From positions 1,612,001 through 1,676,000 of the forward strand of contig NC_084665.1 of assembly GCF_028389875.1 (NCBI RefSeq): a stretch of 64,000 nucleotides of DNA, given 5' to 3'. This stretch comes from Rhea pennata (Eukaryota > Chordata > Aves > Rheiformes > Rheidae). Of the stretch, positions 12,901-26,326 are shown piece by piece. Under the pieces are notes generated by a model. It made no database searches. It was not told where the DNA came from and saw only the letters and a list, made by a program, of their open reading frames with translations. The position numbers were made by a program, and so were the translations under genes. Numbering within the stretch: the stretch's first letter is position 1; the number at the start of each line of letters is the position of its first letter.

Positions 12901-15724
12901 TGCCTGCCTCATCCTTGATCCATAAATGTAGTAGATTCTTCACTACAGGAATATCAAATACACAGCATTTTCAAACAAATCAGCAAACTCAGGAGATAAA
13001 CAATTTCAATATCCTCCTAATCTGTAGCATGAGCGACAAAGTTGGTTCTACAAAAAGGTTTTGCTCCTGCCACCAAGTTAATAGTTTTGAGAATTAATAT
13101 GAATATGAATGTTTGGGACTTACCAAAGTAGAATAAAGCAGGGACCATAAAATTGATGTTAACATAAATGTGCTGGTAGATAACCTTTATACACTTGATC
13201 AGCCTTCTCACAGCTCTGAACACCACAGACTTACCGTACTTAGTTTGCGGTAAGTAATTTCAGTGTGAAACTCAATATGCTTGATAGGGTTTGCCATCAT
13301 TTATGGTCTAGTGCCTGTCACTACTGCATAAATTTAACTGAAAACTTTTGGGGGAATTTTAGTAACATACAACCTTCACTGAGCAGATGTAATTAAGCTA
13401 TTTCTGTCAACAACCACACATTTGTTTTTTTTTAAACCAAAGCATCTGAGACCAAAACTTTAGAAAGTGAAACAAGTCTTAGATTCATCAAAGCAATCTC
13501 TAAGAATATTAGATGAGGTTGACTCTGCATGTAATTCTCCAACTCAGGAGGCTTAGCGTGAGACGGGGATTCACTCCCTCGCCCCAGGGGCCAGTCTGAA
13601 GAATGCCATCTGTTTTGTCTTCCAGCCCATGGGACTTCATGGTTGATGCCCTCCCTGGTGGGACCGGGCTGGTGAGTGCCAGTGCTGCTGTTTCTCCTCC
13701 TCATCCAGAACGAGCAGATGATCCTCTTTGGCCAAAATCAAGAGACCATACTCTATGGAGCATAATTTTCCTTTTCCTTCCCACCCTTCAGTACAGATTT
13801 ACACGCACAAACAGCCACCTTCTACTACTACATGCTATATTAGGTGGACTTGAGGGGAGATGTTTAAGTCCTAGGGGGTGGTTAGAGGGCAGAACACCGT
13901 GGTTTACAAACAGCCTGCCTCTCAGCGAAAGCTACGACCGTTCAGCGATTTTCAAACAGATTGCTAATCCAGGAAACATTTGCCTCCTGCATCAGTATTG
14001 TATGTTTGATACCTTGCCATTTTTTTTCTCCCCCTGAGTAGGAGTGTATCTTTCCACAGGTTTATAACACAATCTCAGTCATGATGGATGGTAATTAGGC
14101 TTCAGATACTGCCATAACATATAATAAAAATGACCTGTAATTGCTTATAATAACATGGCAAACTTTTCTACAGCATTTTCCAAAGCACTAACACTGCACA
14201 ATACATTCGTTTCCTCAGGGCTAATTGTCATTAATTGCTTTAAAGAGGAAAGCTAAACAAACAACAAACCCCATTTACATTGTCTGAAACCAAACTCCTT
14301 AGAAATCAAGTAATGTAACAGCAAAATCATACAAAAGGTACCCAGAGGCAAAAAGCGAAGGCTTATACTCTTATGTGCTGGGTTACTCTCTAGCATTTGC
14401 TCCTGGCTGTAGCTTACTTTCAGGTAGCAAGTTGCCCACGGTGTGCCGTGAACTACCGATCTGGCAGTAGTACTCAGCGGGATGTCAAGAATATATGGCA
14501 CATTAGTCATGTACAGTGCTTCAGGGAAGAACTTTGCATTTATTATGAATAAGGCAGAAAAGAAGCTTTTGTCTTAATTTTACTATTCTTCCTTGAAGGA
14601 ACCCCCCGGGAGCAGATATATCATACCATTATAAAGCAACCACCTAATAGTAGAAGCAAAAGAACAACGGCTTACTTTCCTGATATACTACAGCAATTCT
14701 GCATTTTAATAGTACTAATTTTTATCCATATCTTCAGCTTTTTTATTCTACTGCAGAGTATTGATCTCCTATCAGGTTCTCCTGTCTATACAGATACTTG
14801 CTGTGCTGGGGGGTGGGGAGGAGGAAGAAGTTGCAAATGCATCTCATCGCCTTTACTAGCTTTACTCTTGAGGTCATTCTTAATGCAGCAGAAAGGGAAT
14901 ACTGCAGCTGCACACAAAGCAGTGTCAAAACTACCAACCACACGCTTGTATAGCAAAAGGGCGTTTTTAAACTTTGTATTCGACACTCAGCCCTTCGTGT
15001 ATCCAAGGTCCATTTAGCTGCTTCACCTCTTGTGGTGAGACTTTGATTAAAATACTTCAATTGATTAAAGTGATGACGTAATTGCTTACTATCAGTTAGT
15101 GTAGTAGAAGCCCTAACTGGTAAATCAGTCTGGAGAGCACACAAAAATTCAAACATGAAGAAGCTACTTCTGAGTAAGTTCTATCATGCAAGAATCCTGG
15201 TGACCTGCTTACAATTTTTTTTTGTCCATCAATTCAGTGGGGCATCATTGCTCTGATCCAGATTTTCTACGGATGTGTCCATAATAGTTCACTAGCTAAT
15301 TTAGAGCAGTATCTTAAAGTGGCAGAAAATGCTCGGGACTGATGGCAAGTCGCCTTCAGAGCCCCCACGCATTACGTGCTGGCTGCCTCTGCTGGCAAAA
15401 CACTTACTCATCTGGGGAAAACTGGAGACTTCAAAACTAAGAACTTACTTTATATGCCAGTCAACTCCAACTGCCTCTAAGGCCCAGGAAGCTGAGGGTG
15501 GAGATGTGCTGGCCTCGCAGGCAGGAGACCCCTGAGGAGATGGCTTCTTCGAGGCAGCTCATTAGGAGCAGAGCCTGGCCACGTGCGACCTTTCCTGTGG
15601 CATGAGCCGGTGTTTATTCGCCGACAAGTACGAGCGGGAGCTGCTGTCAGGCAGAGGCTCCGTGCAACACTTGTTTTGCTGCAAAGGTCACCAATGAAGG
15701 CAGCCTCATGGCTGCAGAAGACAA

Positions 15725-15729
<5 letters not shown>

Positions 15730-15762
<33 letters not shown>

Positions 15763-15934
15763 TCTTATATATATATATAAAAAAATATTATACATATATA
15801 TAGTATTAATAATATATATTAATACAATAATAATAATATATATTAATATTATATATCCTTTTTTATATATATTATTTATATACATATTATTTTATATATA
15901 TATATATATATAAAAAAGAATATATATATATACA
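15730..15934. repeat. (TG)n followed by about 180 bp of A/T-only repeat
   Basis: (TG)13 at 15730-15756 runs into a compound TA/TTA/AAT tract of almost only A and T to about 15934. It is prone to cruciform or hairpin formation. Apparent open frames here are repeat artefacts. Confidence 0.95.
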
Positions 15935-17596
15935 TTCTTAACAGAGATCATTATAACAATGCAACTGCTGATGCACGTGGTGTGCAACTATCTAGCTCGT
16001 GCGCCAAACGAGGTGACCATCGAGCGAGAAATAACAGGAGGAAAGGCCGCGTGTTACCGAGCAATGCTGCCCCTGTGCTAGGTTGCAGTGCTGATTTTAT
16101 TCAAGCATTAACAAAATGCACCTATTTCAGTAACTCCACTAATGAGCTGTTACTTTTGGTCAGCTTAGAAAAAGGGCAAAGTTACAAAGGTTCAATTATT
16201 TGTCATTTACTTATGCCTTCCAGTTCCTGCAAATTGGCTGGCTGAACACACACAGTAACGTACTCTCTGTGGTCTGCTATTGTGAACCACATTCCAGCAA
16301 TACTATCCATCCTTTTAATTTTAGTGTCATCTTTGCTACAACATACATATGCTGCAGGGAATGAAGGGTCCTTTCAAAAGCAAGACTTTTTCCCTATTAC
16401 AGTATTTTTTGTTCATAAAGAGCAGTATTTAGGCCTTTCAAAATTGTTACATGTTGCCCACACTACCCTTGGAGCGGGATGGTAAAATTCCTGACAGCTT
16501 TTATCAAGTAAATCTTAAGATCTTGCAAACATCACCCCTGTGATAACAACAATAAAGACAAAACTAATATGACACGAGATGTGAGACTGCGAATCTATGT
16601 CCGTCTCAACTGTACAGTCATTTCAGAGGAACCATTCATTTCAAGCGGTTGCAGAATCAACAGTTTATAAAGAAGGACATTGTATTGCACTAAAAGTCTT
16701 CACAAAACTTTATCAGAAAAAAAAGCATGTACGCTTGCTTTGGGTCATAGGTATAATTTTCATCTTTTAGAGGAAAGAAAAAAGACCAAGTGACCGAAAC
16801 ACTTTAGAGACTGGTTAGAAGATGGCAGTGCTGTTTTGGAGCTACAGAACAGAAAGCCACAGAACATTACTAGCTACTATATACATCATGCTTCTGCCTT
16901 CTACTTCACATGACTGACTTCTCAGCATGCAAACTGCATTTTTGAGCCAGCTTAAGGAGAAAATTATTAATTTGCTATTTTTTGCAGCATATATGGACCA
17001 AATAGTCAATTAAGCTCAAACCCGGAGCATGCTGTCCCACTATATAGCTTATCTGAAGGTGCAACATAAAGACATCGTTCACCAGTGTTCATGACGAACT
17101 CATGACTCACAAATGGCCAAGCCATGGGAGAATTACCCAGCATATTCCAAGTATGTGACTGTAACTGTTAGGTTTGATGTCCTAATGGAAAGTAAAGGGA
17201 TCAGTAAATGCTGAGCGATAAATAAATACCCCATAGCCACACAAATAAATTACGTATGTGGAGGTATGCTCTGGCGCTTCCCTGTCTTTTATGGAATGGC
17301 TTGGCTCCATATTGTCAAACTTCCTTAGTTTCTAAAATGCGAAAGCAAACTTCTTCCTTGGGAATTTTGGGAGAGTGCTTCTTGGCTTGGGTCAACAGTA
17401 TGCCAAGGACCATTTCAGCAGTGAACAGTACAGATGATAGAGCTCAGGGGCCTGAGAACATTCCTTGGTTTCATCTAATTCACCAGTATAGAATACAGAC
17501 TGATTTGTCCAAAATATTTTCCTCTTAAGAAGATCAAGAAAGCCTGATGCAGATAAGGAGTATCACTACCACGATTTTACAGATGACACATGTACA

Positions 17597-17644
17597 GAAT
17601 GTACAAATGCATTTAGAAGTGAATGTGCAAACGTATTTAGAAGT
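17597..17644 (+). repeat. 24-bp direct tandem duplication
   Basis: Two abutting 24-base copies, 17597-17620 and 17621-17644, of the pattern GAATGT(A/G)CAAA...ATTTAGAAGT differ at three positions. The duplication is small and slightly aged. Confidence 0.9.
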
Positions 17645-18157
17645 TATACAGGATGGTTTTGAGGTAAAGAAACTAGAGCATAACTCAAGTCTCAATTTCT
17701 TTTTTTCTTAACAGGCTTCCTGTCTGTCTCACCACAGGAAATTTTTGGAGAATTTTTAAAATGTAAATGATACATGTTTTAAATACTTCCATTAACTGAT
17801 ACGTTTTAGAAACATAAAAATTACTTAAATCAGGGTTTTTCATGAATAGGAATTTTGTACTTTTAAAATCTTAATTAAGTACAATGCTTGTTTCCTTTTT
17901 GCGAAACTAGACGTGATCTCTTTCTCACAGAATAAAGCATCAATTTTTGGCAGCATTAGTAAGACTGCAAAATACCCAACTCAAAGCCTTTGGTTAATCT
18001 TGGACCTCAGCAGCTTTAGCTCGGGGCCATATTCTTGCGTTAACTAGGGAATCAAGTTGAGGGGGAGCAGCAGAAACATTTTTTTCCAGCCGCTTATTGT
18101 TTGTATCTGACAGCCGTTGGAAACTGCTTACATGCTAGAAATATTAATAGTCTTGAT

Positions 18158-18175
18158 GGAGATAAGTGAGTCAGG
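18158..18175. promoter_or_regulatory. Adjacent GATA and AP-1/MAF motifs
   Basis: AGATAAG (18160-18166) abuts TGAGTCA (18167-18173). Both are perfect cores directly side by side, a composite arrangement seen in erythroid and other enhancers. One site pair of this length can occur by chance. Confidence 0.3.
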
Positions 18176-19769
18176 GAGACAGGAACGAGAAGCGCTGCTT
18201 ATCACATGGCTCAACTATATGGCTGCAACTTCCTCCGGACAAGTCAGATAATACGATTTGGTCATAAAAACCATTCGGCAGAGATGGTGGAATGTTCACC
18301 TGTAGCCATAACCAGAAGATAAATGCAGCACATCTAAATGCAAGCAAAAGCCTTACGCCTTTGCGTTAAACGCCAGGCTGTTCCTGGAGATTTAGGGAGC
18401 AGCAGTGATCACTTTTTGAGTTGACACAGGAGGGAAGGAGCAACTCTCTTCTCCTTCCTATGGCCCTTGTTTCAGTGACTTATGCCTCTGTCACCTCCTG
18501 ATTAGATTGTTGCAATGTGCTATATGTGCGCGTTTTCCCACAGGGCACTCAAAAAATAAAGCTGACGCAGAAGGCAGCTGCTTGCTTATTAAGCAACAAC
18601 CTCTGCCGGGAGCACACTTGGCCGCTCAGTCAGGATCGGTGCTGCCTTCCAACAGTGAAATTCCAGGTGGGATACAGACAGATCACGCTGACCTGTAAAG
18701 CCGACGTCACGTGGATCCAAGGGTGGCCACGGGACCTTCTCATGGGGATCTGCTGCAGGGTTGGAATTTGCTCATCGTAACTGTGAAGCGGTTGCTAGCA
18801 GGATAAAAATATAAAACACATCCTGCTCGGCTTGCTAGAGCAGATGTTCCCACCTTCTCCTAGGACTTCTACGAAAGGGGCAGACTTTTCAATGCAGGGC
18901 ATGTGGGAACTCTGTAATTCTGAAATAAATAAATAGAATTATCCAGATCATAAAACAGAGGCTTACAAGTATCTTCATAAATTTGTTGTTATGTTTTGGT
19001 CTTTACACGTATGAACATACAAACACAAAAACATACACATACATACCCACTCTTCTCTCTACGTAAACCTAGGTGCATATATCCTTCTCAGCATATTTTA
19101 ACATTACTAAATTTATAAGCATCATATTCTCCAAATGCAAGTGTACTCACATAAAGTCTGAAACTTCACCAAACTGGTACACTGCCTGTTAAGAATTCAA
19201 ATACCTGGTCAGCTCTACTCCTCAGCTAGTCTGTTATGTAATGCAGCTTGAAAAAAAGATAAAGGTCTTAGAGCATTTCCTTAGATTCTGTATTTTCAAG
19301 CGCTATCACATCACTATCAAAGTGAATCTAGAGTTAAGGACTCTCCTAGATAATGACTTACTCAAAACCGTAAAAAAAAGTGAAATTACCAGCAATAACC
19401 TAAGTTGTCCTTTGAAAATGAAACAACCAGGGACAGCGGAAGCAAAGATAATCACAGATTCGTAATTCAAGACCACTGTTTGAGAACTGTTCATCAGACT
19501 TGCAAGATAACTAAAAAACTTGGGAGATACTTATGCTACAGCAAATCGGAAGTCATTTTTTGTCACAACATTACATCTAAATCATAAGGGAAAGCAAGCA
19601 AAGGTATCAAAATGATTTCTCTCACATTTCGTTTCAGAAATCTGGAGAATTTAGCACTTTGGAAATTGAATGTGGGTTAATTACTGGCAGGTTAAATAGG
19701 ACTGAGACACTCAAAATGCAGGAAAACATTTACAAAACCATTTAGCTAGCTGCAGAGAGGACTCTGGCT

Positions 19770-19920
19770 GTAACCCCTGCAGTGGCAGGACGGGGCGGGA
19801 GAAGGCAGGGCGGCGCGCCGGGCAGCTCCCGCGGCGGGTGCTGAGGACAGCTCCCCACGCCGCCCGCCCGGGCGCTCCTCCAAAAACCGCCCCTTGCTGC
19901 CGCCTGCGAGGAGGTCACGT
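19770..19920. promoter_or_regulatory. Small CpG-rich patch, intronic
   Basis: About 150 bp of GC-rich, CpG-dense sequence (for example GGCGGCGCGCCGGGCAG) isolated in AT-rich intron. It is too short to qualify safely as a CpG island, and no gene signal was seen. Confidence 0.35.
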
Positions 19921-22379
19921 CTGGTGACATAAAAGGAGAGGATTCCTTGAAGCAATCGCTTGATCTAAAGCCCATTCCTAAGAGCACGGAACCTTCCTCC
20001 ATAAACTTACTTGCCTTTTCCTTAAAGAGGCATCAAAATTACCTTCTCTGATAAACTCTTCTCCACTACTGACTGTGAATTTCTAAAGCCACAATACTCT
20101 TTACAGCAACACTAATACAATCCTGGGGCATGATTAATGTGTAACACACTCTTGCCACAAAGCTCTCAGTTGCTTACTAATTTACCTGGTAGGTAAACAT
20201 CAGCCCTGCTGCAGAATGGCTAGATGAGATGATAAGATTACCTGCTTTAAAAGGAAAGAGTCCACACTAAATTGTGTATCTGCACAGAGAATTTTTGCTT
20301 TTTGATGACTGGAAACTCACAGATTAGCTGAGATTATCTGTACCTACAAATCTGTTGGTAAAAGTCAATTCTGAGCAAGATGTTACAGGCGTGATTTAAA
20401 TAGTGGTTCTCACAGGCCAAGAACAAGTCAGGGGGCTGCTGTTGCTATTGCTAGGATTCACATCAAGTAACACGTGTATTGCTACTAAGCTTTTGCCTGT
20501 TTGTTTAAGCCCAAAAAAACCAAAACCACAAAACCCCCAAACCTTCTCTGCATTAAACAAAGCTATCTCAACAAATGTCTTTCTACAAAGACGCTTATTG
20601 TGAAACCAGTGGAGAGGCCGAGTCAAAGACTGATCTTGAGGTTGCAGGAGCAGTACAACGTATTGTGAACAAGAACCAGGTGTAAATTCTGAATTCAGAC
20701 CCTAAAACTCGCACTTCTTCTCAAATCGGGCTCACTTGACCCACATGCCAACATTCAAATTCACAATGGAAGACTGAAGAAGCTGCCTTGAGACCTCTTT
20801 AGCTAAAAGAAGAGTCATCCTACAGTTAGGTCTGTAGCAGTAAAGGTCTGTATCTCGTGAGAATTTAATGTTCTCCTTTCTTCCCTGCACAATCCTCCAC
20901 AGAACAGGATGAGGAAAGGTAAGAGGTAGTTTCTCACAAAACTTAAACTGTCAAGTTCAACTTTCCACACAGTAACATCCAGGAGTCCCAACCAGCTTCA
21001 GACTGATCTTGAACATCATCTTTTCAGCATTGGGGTGAGCGGCGGGGGGAAGGAAAAGGGAGAGTGTCAAGTAATAAGGCAGTAAATGATATTAAAATCT
21101 GAATTGCCATTTTTAGCTTTCAGATTTGAGTCACTGAGATAAAGGCATCTTCACTTTCCCAAAGATGATGCAGTTGGTTGTCTCTGAAGGAGAAACTTGT
21201 AGCTACTTAGAAGGTTACAATCATGAACTAAGCACTCTCTCCCCCTTATCTCACCCCCAGATAAAATGAATGCTAGAGTCTAGCATCTTATTCTAAATAT
21301 GGGACCTTGCTGCTTTAACTTCCAACAATCTCACATCAAGGATCATCAGCTAAAGCAATTTTGCCACGATTTCTCCGTAACGAAAGTCTGCCTACAGGTC
21401 CATAAGCTAACCTCATCTCTTTCCCCAAACAAACAGGTGGTAAGTAACTAGCTACATGGTTCAAAAGAAAAAAAATAAGAAAAAAAAAAGCATCACTATA
21501 ACATGTAAAAATGTCTTCATGTACCTTGTCCTTAACCTTTAAAGAGGTTCTACCCATTTCTATATTTAAGCTCTCTCCTTGAATCACAGCAGCTCTGTGT
21601 CACAAGAGCGGGATCAGGGAGCCTTGTAGGTGCAAGCAGGACGGCTAGCAGAAAATTCTCAGACGAGTCACTTTCCTATCAGCCACTCACAACACAGGAA
21701 AACGAGGGGGAAAGTATATGTAGCTTTCACTTTATTTTGACCTTTTTGGTTAAAAATAAATAAAATAGCAATGTTAACACATCAGTTTTGACTTAATCTT
21801 GGCTTGGCTTCGAATTTTAAGAGTGAAAACAGCCATCCAAATTTTTTAACATGAGCAAAATGAAAATAGTCTTCTTGATTTTAAACAAATTGAAACAAAA
21901 AACTGTGTTTTGGTTAAAGTCAATTTTTCTGCTCTTATGAGAGTACTAAACTGTCCATTAAAGCCACCCACATGACACACAAACATCATGTTGATGGGAG
22001 AATTTATGCCTTAAATTAAAGCGTAAAAAGAGTACTGAAAGCCTAATAAAAGGTAATAAACAATTCCATTTGTTGTGAGAATATAATACTCGGTGTAGCA
22101 GGCGGGTATCACACAATTTCTGGATACTCCACAATGATACTGTTTTAGCTCTTCAGAACTGAATGTTTTTGAAATTTGAAACCTTAGAAAGTTTGACTGA
22201 AAAACATGAGATTTTTATGAATGGTGAAGTAGTTATGCTTATATAAATACTAAAAGATGATATCCCCAAAAGCACCTTAATACATGGCCTAGGGGAAAAA
22301 AAAAATCAAAATTATCTTGAATTATTTTGATTTTCTTCCCCTCTTGCCAGCGTGAGCAATCTGATTTCTACGAACGCAC

Positions 22380-23060
22380 ATACCCACACGCGCGTTCCCA
22401 TGGCCCAGGGGCTCCGCGTGAGCTTCCCACCAGCCACCCGGCGTGGCGGATCGGCGTCACGTACCCAGTGACACAATTACATGGAGTAATTTCGCCCGTT
22501 GTAGTTTATTAGAGATCTTTTCATTATCTCTTGGACTAATGCTAAATAGTTTTAGGTCTCTTATACCCGATAATTTACACTCAGGAGAAGTAACCGTGGG
22601 GCTTATCATCGCTCAGCACCGAGCGCCCTTGTCACTGCGTGATCCTGGCTGGGAAAGGGCTCCGCGCCGGCGGACGCGGAAGGAGAAGGAACTAAAAGCC
22701 GACCACCCCCGAAAGCGGCGGGACCCTTCCAGCTTTCAGCGGAAGGAGGGGAAGGGCGAGCCGACGCGTCCGCGACCGCCGCAGGCGCTCAGAGCGGGGC
22801 CGGGACAGCGGAGCGAAAGGCGCCCGGGCGCAGGCACGCCGCGGGGCGCCTCCTCGGGGGCTCGCCCCGGGAGCCGGCGGCTTCCGCCGCGGTCGCGTGC
22901 CCCGGGGCTCCCGGGCGGCAGCCGGCGGCCCCGTGCCGGGGCGCCGCTGGCCCCCGCAGCTCAGCACCTGGTGCTCGCAGCCCCGCGCCCTCCTCGGCAG
23001 CTGACGGCAAAATCTCCCTACCAGGTGGCCGCACTTCAATTACATTAGCTAGCCCTTGTA
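22380..23060. promoter_or_regulatory. CpG island, intronic, no assigned gene
   Basis: A 0.7-kb GC-rich, CpG-dense stretch, densest at 22.65-23.0 kb, inside the 36-kb intron and surrounded by AT-rich DNA. The open frames it holds on both strands (up to 201 codons) are Arg/Pro/Gly/Ala-rich shadows of base composition with no recognisable domain. CpG islands of this size in birds usually mark promoters or unmethylated regulatory DNA. No TATA box or supported first exon was seen. Confidence 0.6.
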
Positions 23061-23084
23061 GGGTTAACAAGGAGCCCGGGGAAA

Positions 23085-23165
23085 TCTTTTATTCATGTAA
23101 CACAGTACGGCTTTTGTTGCTCCTCGAACAATGTTGCCGAAAATCCATTAAATTAAAATACTCCG
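23085..23165. promoter_or_regulatory. Paired SOX-like sites at a CpG-island edge
   Basis: Just outside the CpG island at 22.38-23.06 kb lie CTTTTGTT (23111-23118) and GAACAATG (23126-23133), two SOX-type cores in opposite orientation 7 bp apart, followed by the homeodomain-like CCATTAAATTAAAAT. A regulatory role is inferred from the motifs alone. Confidence 0.35.
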
Positions 23166-23303
23166 TCCGGCGCGCAGATTGCAACAGGTAGGGCGGGGAG
23201 CTTCCGCGCATCCTGTCCGCGCAGCCTTGAAACGGGCTCGCAGCCGTCTCGCAAAACAACGGGTCCCCCGTAGCTGGTGATTAACTCGGCATTTAAAATA
23301 ACG

Positions 23304-23341
23304 CTTTTTCTTTTCTTTTCTTTCCTCCCCCCCCCCACCCC
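23304..23341 (+). repeat. Polypyrimidine tract
   Basis: 33 uninterrupted pyrimidines (CTTTT repeats, then a C run), then one A and more C. It sits 250 bp from the CpG island at 22.4-23.1 kb and could form triplex DNA. Confidence 0.85.
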
Positions 23342-25457
23342 AAGTGACCTCTCTGTAGGGGGACTGGGTTCCCCTCTCGCCAGGGGGACGTGCAAGGATG
23401 TCACCCTGCTTTCCCAAAGCAGTAAATTAAAACACTGCTGCATGTTTATGGGTTTTTTTTTTTTAAACTTATAAAGCTGGGGGGGAGGGAGAAAGAAGGA
23501 AAGAAGCAACACTGAAAATGTAAGCGACTCCTTCATCGGTAAATTAATGCAGTAACTTCACTAGTGTTAGCTTCTTTGAAATGTTCCAGTTTTTTTTAAA
23601 AAAAAATAAGGCCAAAAAAATTCTTTAATTGGGTTTTGACTAACACGTGGTTGTGGTGGTCACAGAGTCTTACCATCACATTTAATTAAGGGGGAAGAAA
23701 TGAGTTAATGAAAGAATTGTATAATAATTGTATAATTCAAACAACTAAGTTGTAAATTCAAGCACAAGAAAAATTACAGTGAAGATGAAGAGAGAGTATC
23801 GGGGAGGATGCCAAAGGTCCCTCCGGCTGGTTATGCAGCTTTAGTTGATAGATTCTGTTCAATGCCTCAGAACATTGGTCAGCGTTAAACCGACATTAAA
23901 AAAACGTGAGAGTAAGACAAAGTCAGAAAACAGACTGTTTTTCACAGGTGATATAATGTACAGAGAACAAAGAATAAAGATGCTGAAAACAGCCCAAACA
24001 CAGAATAACAGAAAAACTACTCCATACAGGATGAAATTAGATTACATAAAAAATATGAAGGGCTTTGAAAATCCAGCAGGGTGGACAGAAAACCAGATGA
24101 AATATGACTAGAGTTCTTTTCAGACCAGGGCCATTAGTCTGTGTTTCTACATTAAAAAAATGTGAAAGCATGCTGCAGCACAACAGGTAGGCTGGAATTG
24201 GGATGTGAAAGACCTGTGCACATCACAGAGGAATGATCAATCCTCAAAGCGAAGACCACTCAAACACTCAGATGGTTAAGGTCAAATGGATGCACAGGGG
24301 AAAAGTCAACGAGCAATTCTGTTCCTGGAGCAATGAGCTACTGGCAAAGGCTTTATACCCTTGCCCATCATCAAGGTGTCTGGGTTATGGAGCAAGTATG
24401 TCCACTGAGATGAGTCACCAAACCTGATCCACGGGCTGATTTAAAGAATTGCAGCACTTTGTTAAAACTGAAAATGAATCTGATTGATTAATTTGAGAAG
24501 GTAAATGAATGAGCTAGTATTGCTGTTGAGAAAGCTATGAGGGGCAGCGGAAATACTACTCAAGAAGCAGAAGTTAAGTTCTGCTCAGATGCACTGTGGG
24601 CTAATATTAGATAGGAGAGGTGGATAAAAACTTGAGCCAACTGTGTGGTTTCAGTCCCTTTCTCCAAGGCTACAAAAATGCATAGGAGCCCCCCAATGAA
24701 AGAAGAAACCCATACTGCCCTATACAGCCCATCCCACCCGCTTCCAGCCAGACCTTTTCGACAGTTCTCATTCTTTAGACAGAACTGCAGCGATCCCCTG
24801 CATACTGTGTTGAAGATGATCACAAATCACTTAATTGGCTGATTCTTCCCCAGAATATACCTTGAAGGAATATTCCAACTCTGAGCAATCTCCAGTTTAC
24901 ATATGCACGTACTGTAAAACTCAGAATCTGGTGCACAAGACATCACTCTACTGGATGCCCAGCAGACATACTGTTAAATATACGTTCTCAGGATACAAAA
25001 GGAAATGACTCTGATAGTGTTCAGGTTTGACAGCCATCATCATAGAAACAGACTGAACACAGAGCTGGGAAGTTTTCTTTCTTTTTGTTCTCAGCTTTCA
25101 TTAAAGTGCACCAATTTCTTCTTATTAACACTATTTCTTGAAGACAGTGCCCTTCAAGTTGAATTTCTGAAGTTCTTTGAAGTCCTTTACCACTGAGTCA
25201 TTTCAGATATAAAAGGAGAAAATGGAGATCCAAAAGAGAAAGCGGGAGAGCAGAAGTTGAATTTTTAATGAAGCATCAAAGTTGGTGGAAGTAAATAGAG
25301 AGGACAAACATATCAACAAAGCGGTCTACAGAAGAAGCTGCGTAGCAGTAATGCTGTGTGCTGTTGTCACTGCACCTCATTAGCAAGTATTTCAAGTGCA
25401 GGGTTTCATAAGATTTCTTTCTTGCTTTATTCCAGATTTTTACAATTTTTGTTAAGT

Positions 25458-25504
25458 CTTGTTCAGTTATAGTTCAGTTCAGCTGAAGTACTTGTTCAGT
25501 TATA
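25458..25504 (+). repeat. 14-bp direct repeat with 33-bp period
   Basis: CTTGTTCAGTTATA occurs at 25458-25471 and again at 25491-25504. Between them lie GTTCAG repeats and the palindrome TTCAGCTGAA (25478-25487). Confidence 0.85.
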
Positions 25505-26290
25505 AGGTAAAATACCATCTTTTTAATTAAAATTTAATTTTGAATTAATGTAAGAACACAGTTTTAAACATTTCTCTTAGTTTACTATTTAATTTGCAAC
25601 TGCCTCTATTTTTTTAAAATTACACCTTTTTGAAAGCTATAGTTTTCTACTGCTTCAGAAACATAATAGGCAAATTTTCTAATTTTGAGCAGAAAGCTGT
25701 TCAACGTGCTAAGTGACACTTATCTACAACATCCATCATCACAGCCTAGTTTAGTTACTTGACTTACTCTCAGAACTCACCAGTCAAACTATGACCAATT
25801 TTAAGAAGGAAGATTTGTATTGCTAAATTAATTGTTAACTACTATGTGTTCCACAGAACGCAATCATCACTGAAATCACTCCTGCGCAATTATACACTAA
25901 TACTTTCCATATTTATCTTCATGAGGAATTCAATGAAATATTACTTAGCAATTATTAACAAAAGTGGAATAAGAAAATTAGTATCTTTGGCAAAATTAAG
26001 AACCGATGTTTAAAAAGACTAAAAAACAAAAAACAAACTCTTATCTGTGCTAATTTTTTTTAATACTACTGTGTCATGACCTGCATCAATTCCCTGCTAT
26101 CTAAGCCCTGAGTCGTCTCTGTGAGCAGCCTGCAAAATTTCATCCATTTGCTGGAAAACATACATTACAGCAAAAGATGAGGCTATCCAAATAATTTTGC
26201 TTGCTAATTAACTTTTGAAATACATTAGAACCCTGTTTTCAAGATTTACCATAAGAGATTGTAGTGCCTACTGCATCACCAAGTTTTTTT

Positions 26291-26291
<1 letters not shown>

Positions 26292-26322
<31 letters not shown>
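26292..26322 (+). repeat. Poly-T tract, 31 T
   Basis: A pure T run. On the minus strand (gene sense) this is poly-A, but no retrocopy was recognised next to it. Confidence 0.95.

Positions 26323-26326
<4 letters not shown>

Noticed and set aside
22443..23070. Long open frames (201, 115 and 93 codons) on both strands of the CpG island
   Set aside because: They are compositional: Arg/Pro/Gly/Ala-rich, mutually overlapping on both strands, with no domain and no support from splice sites.
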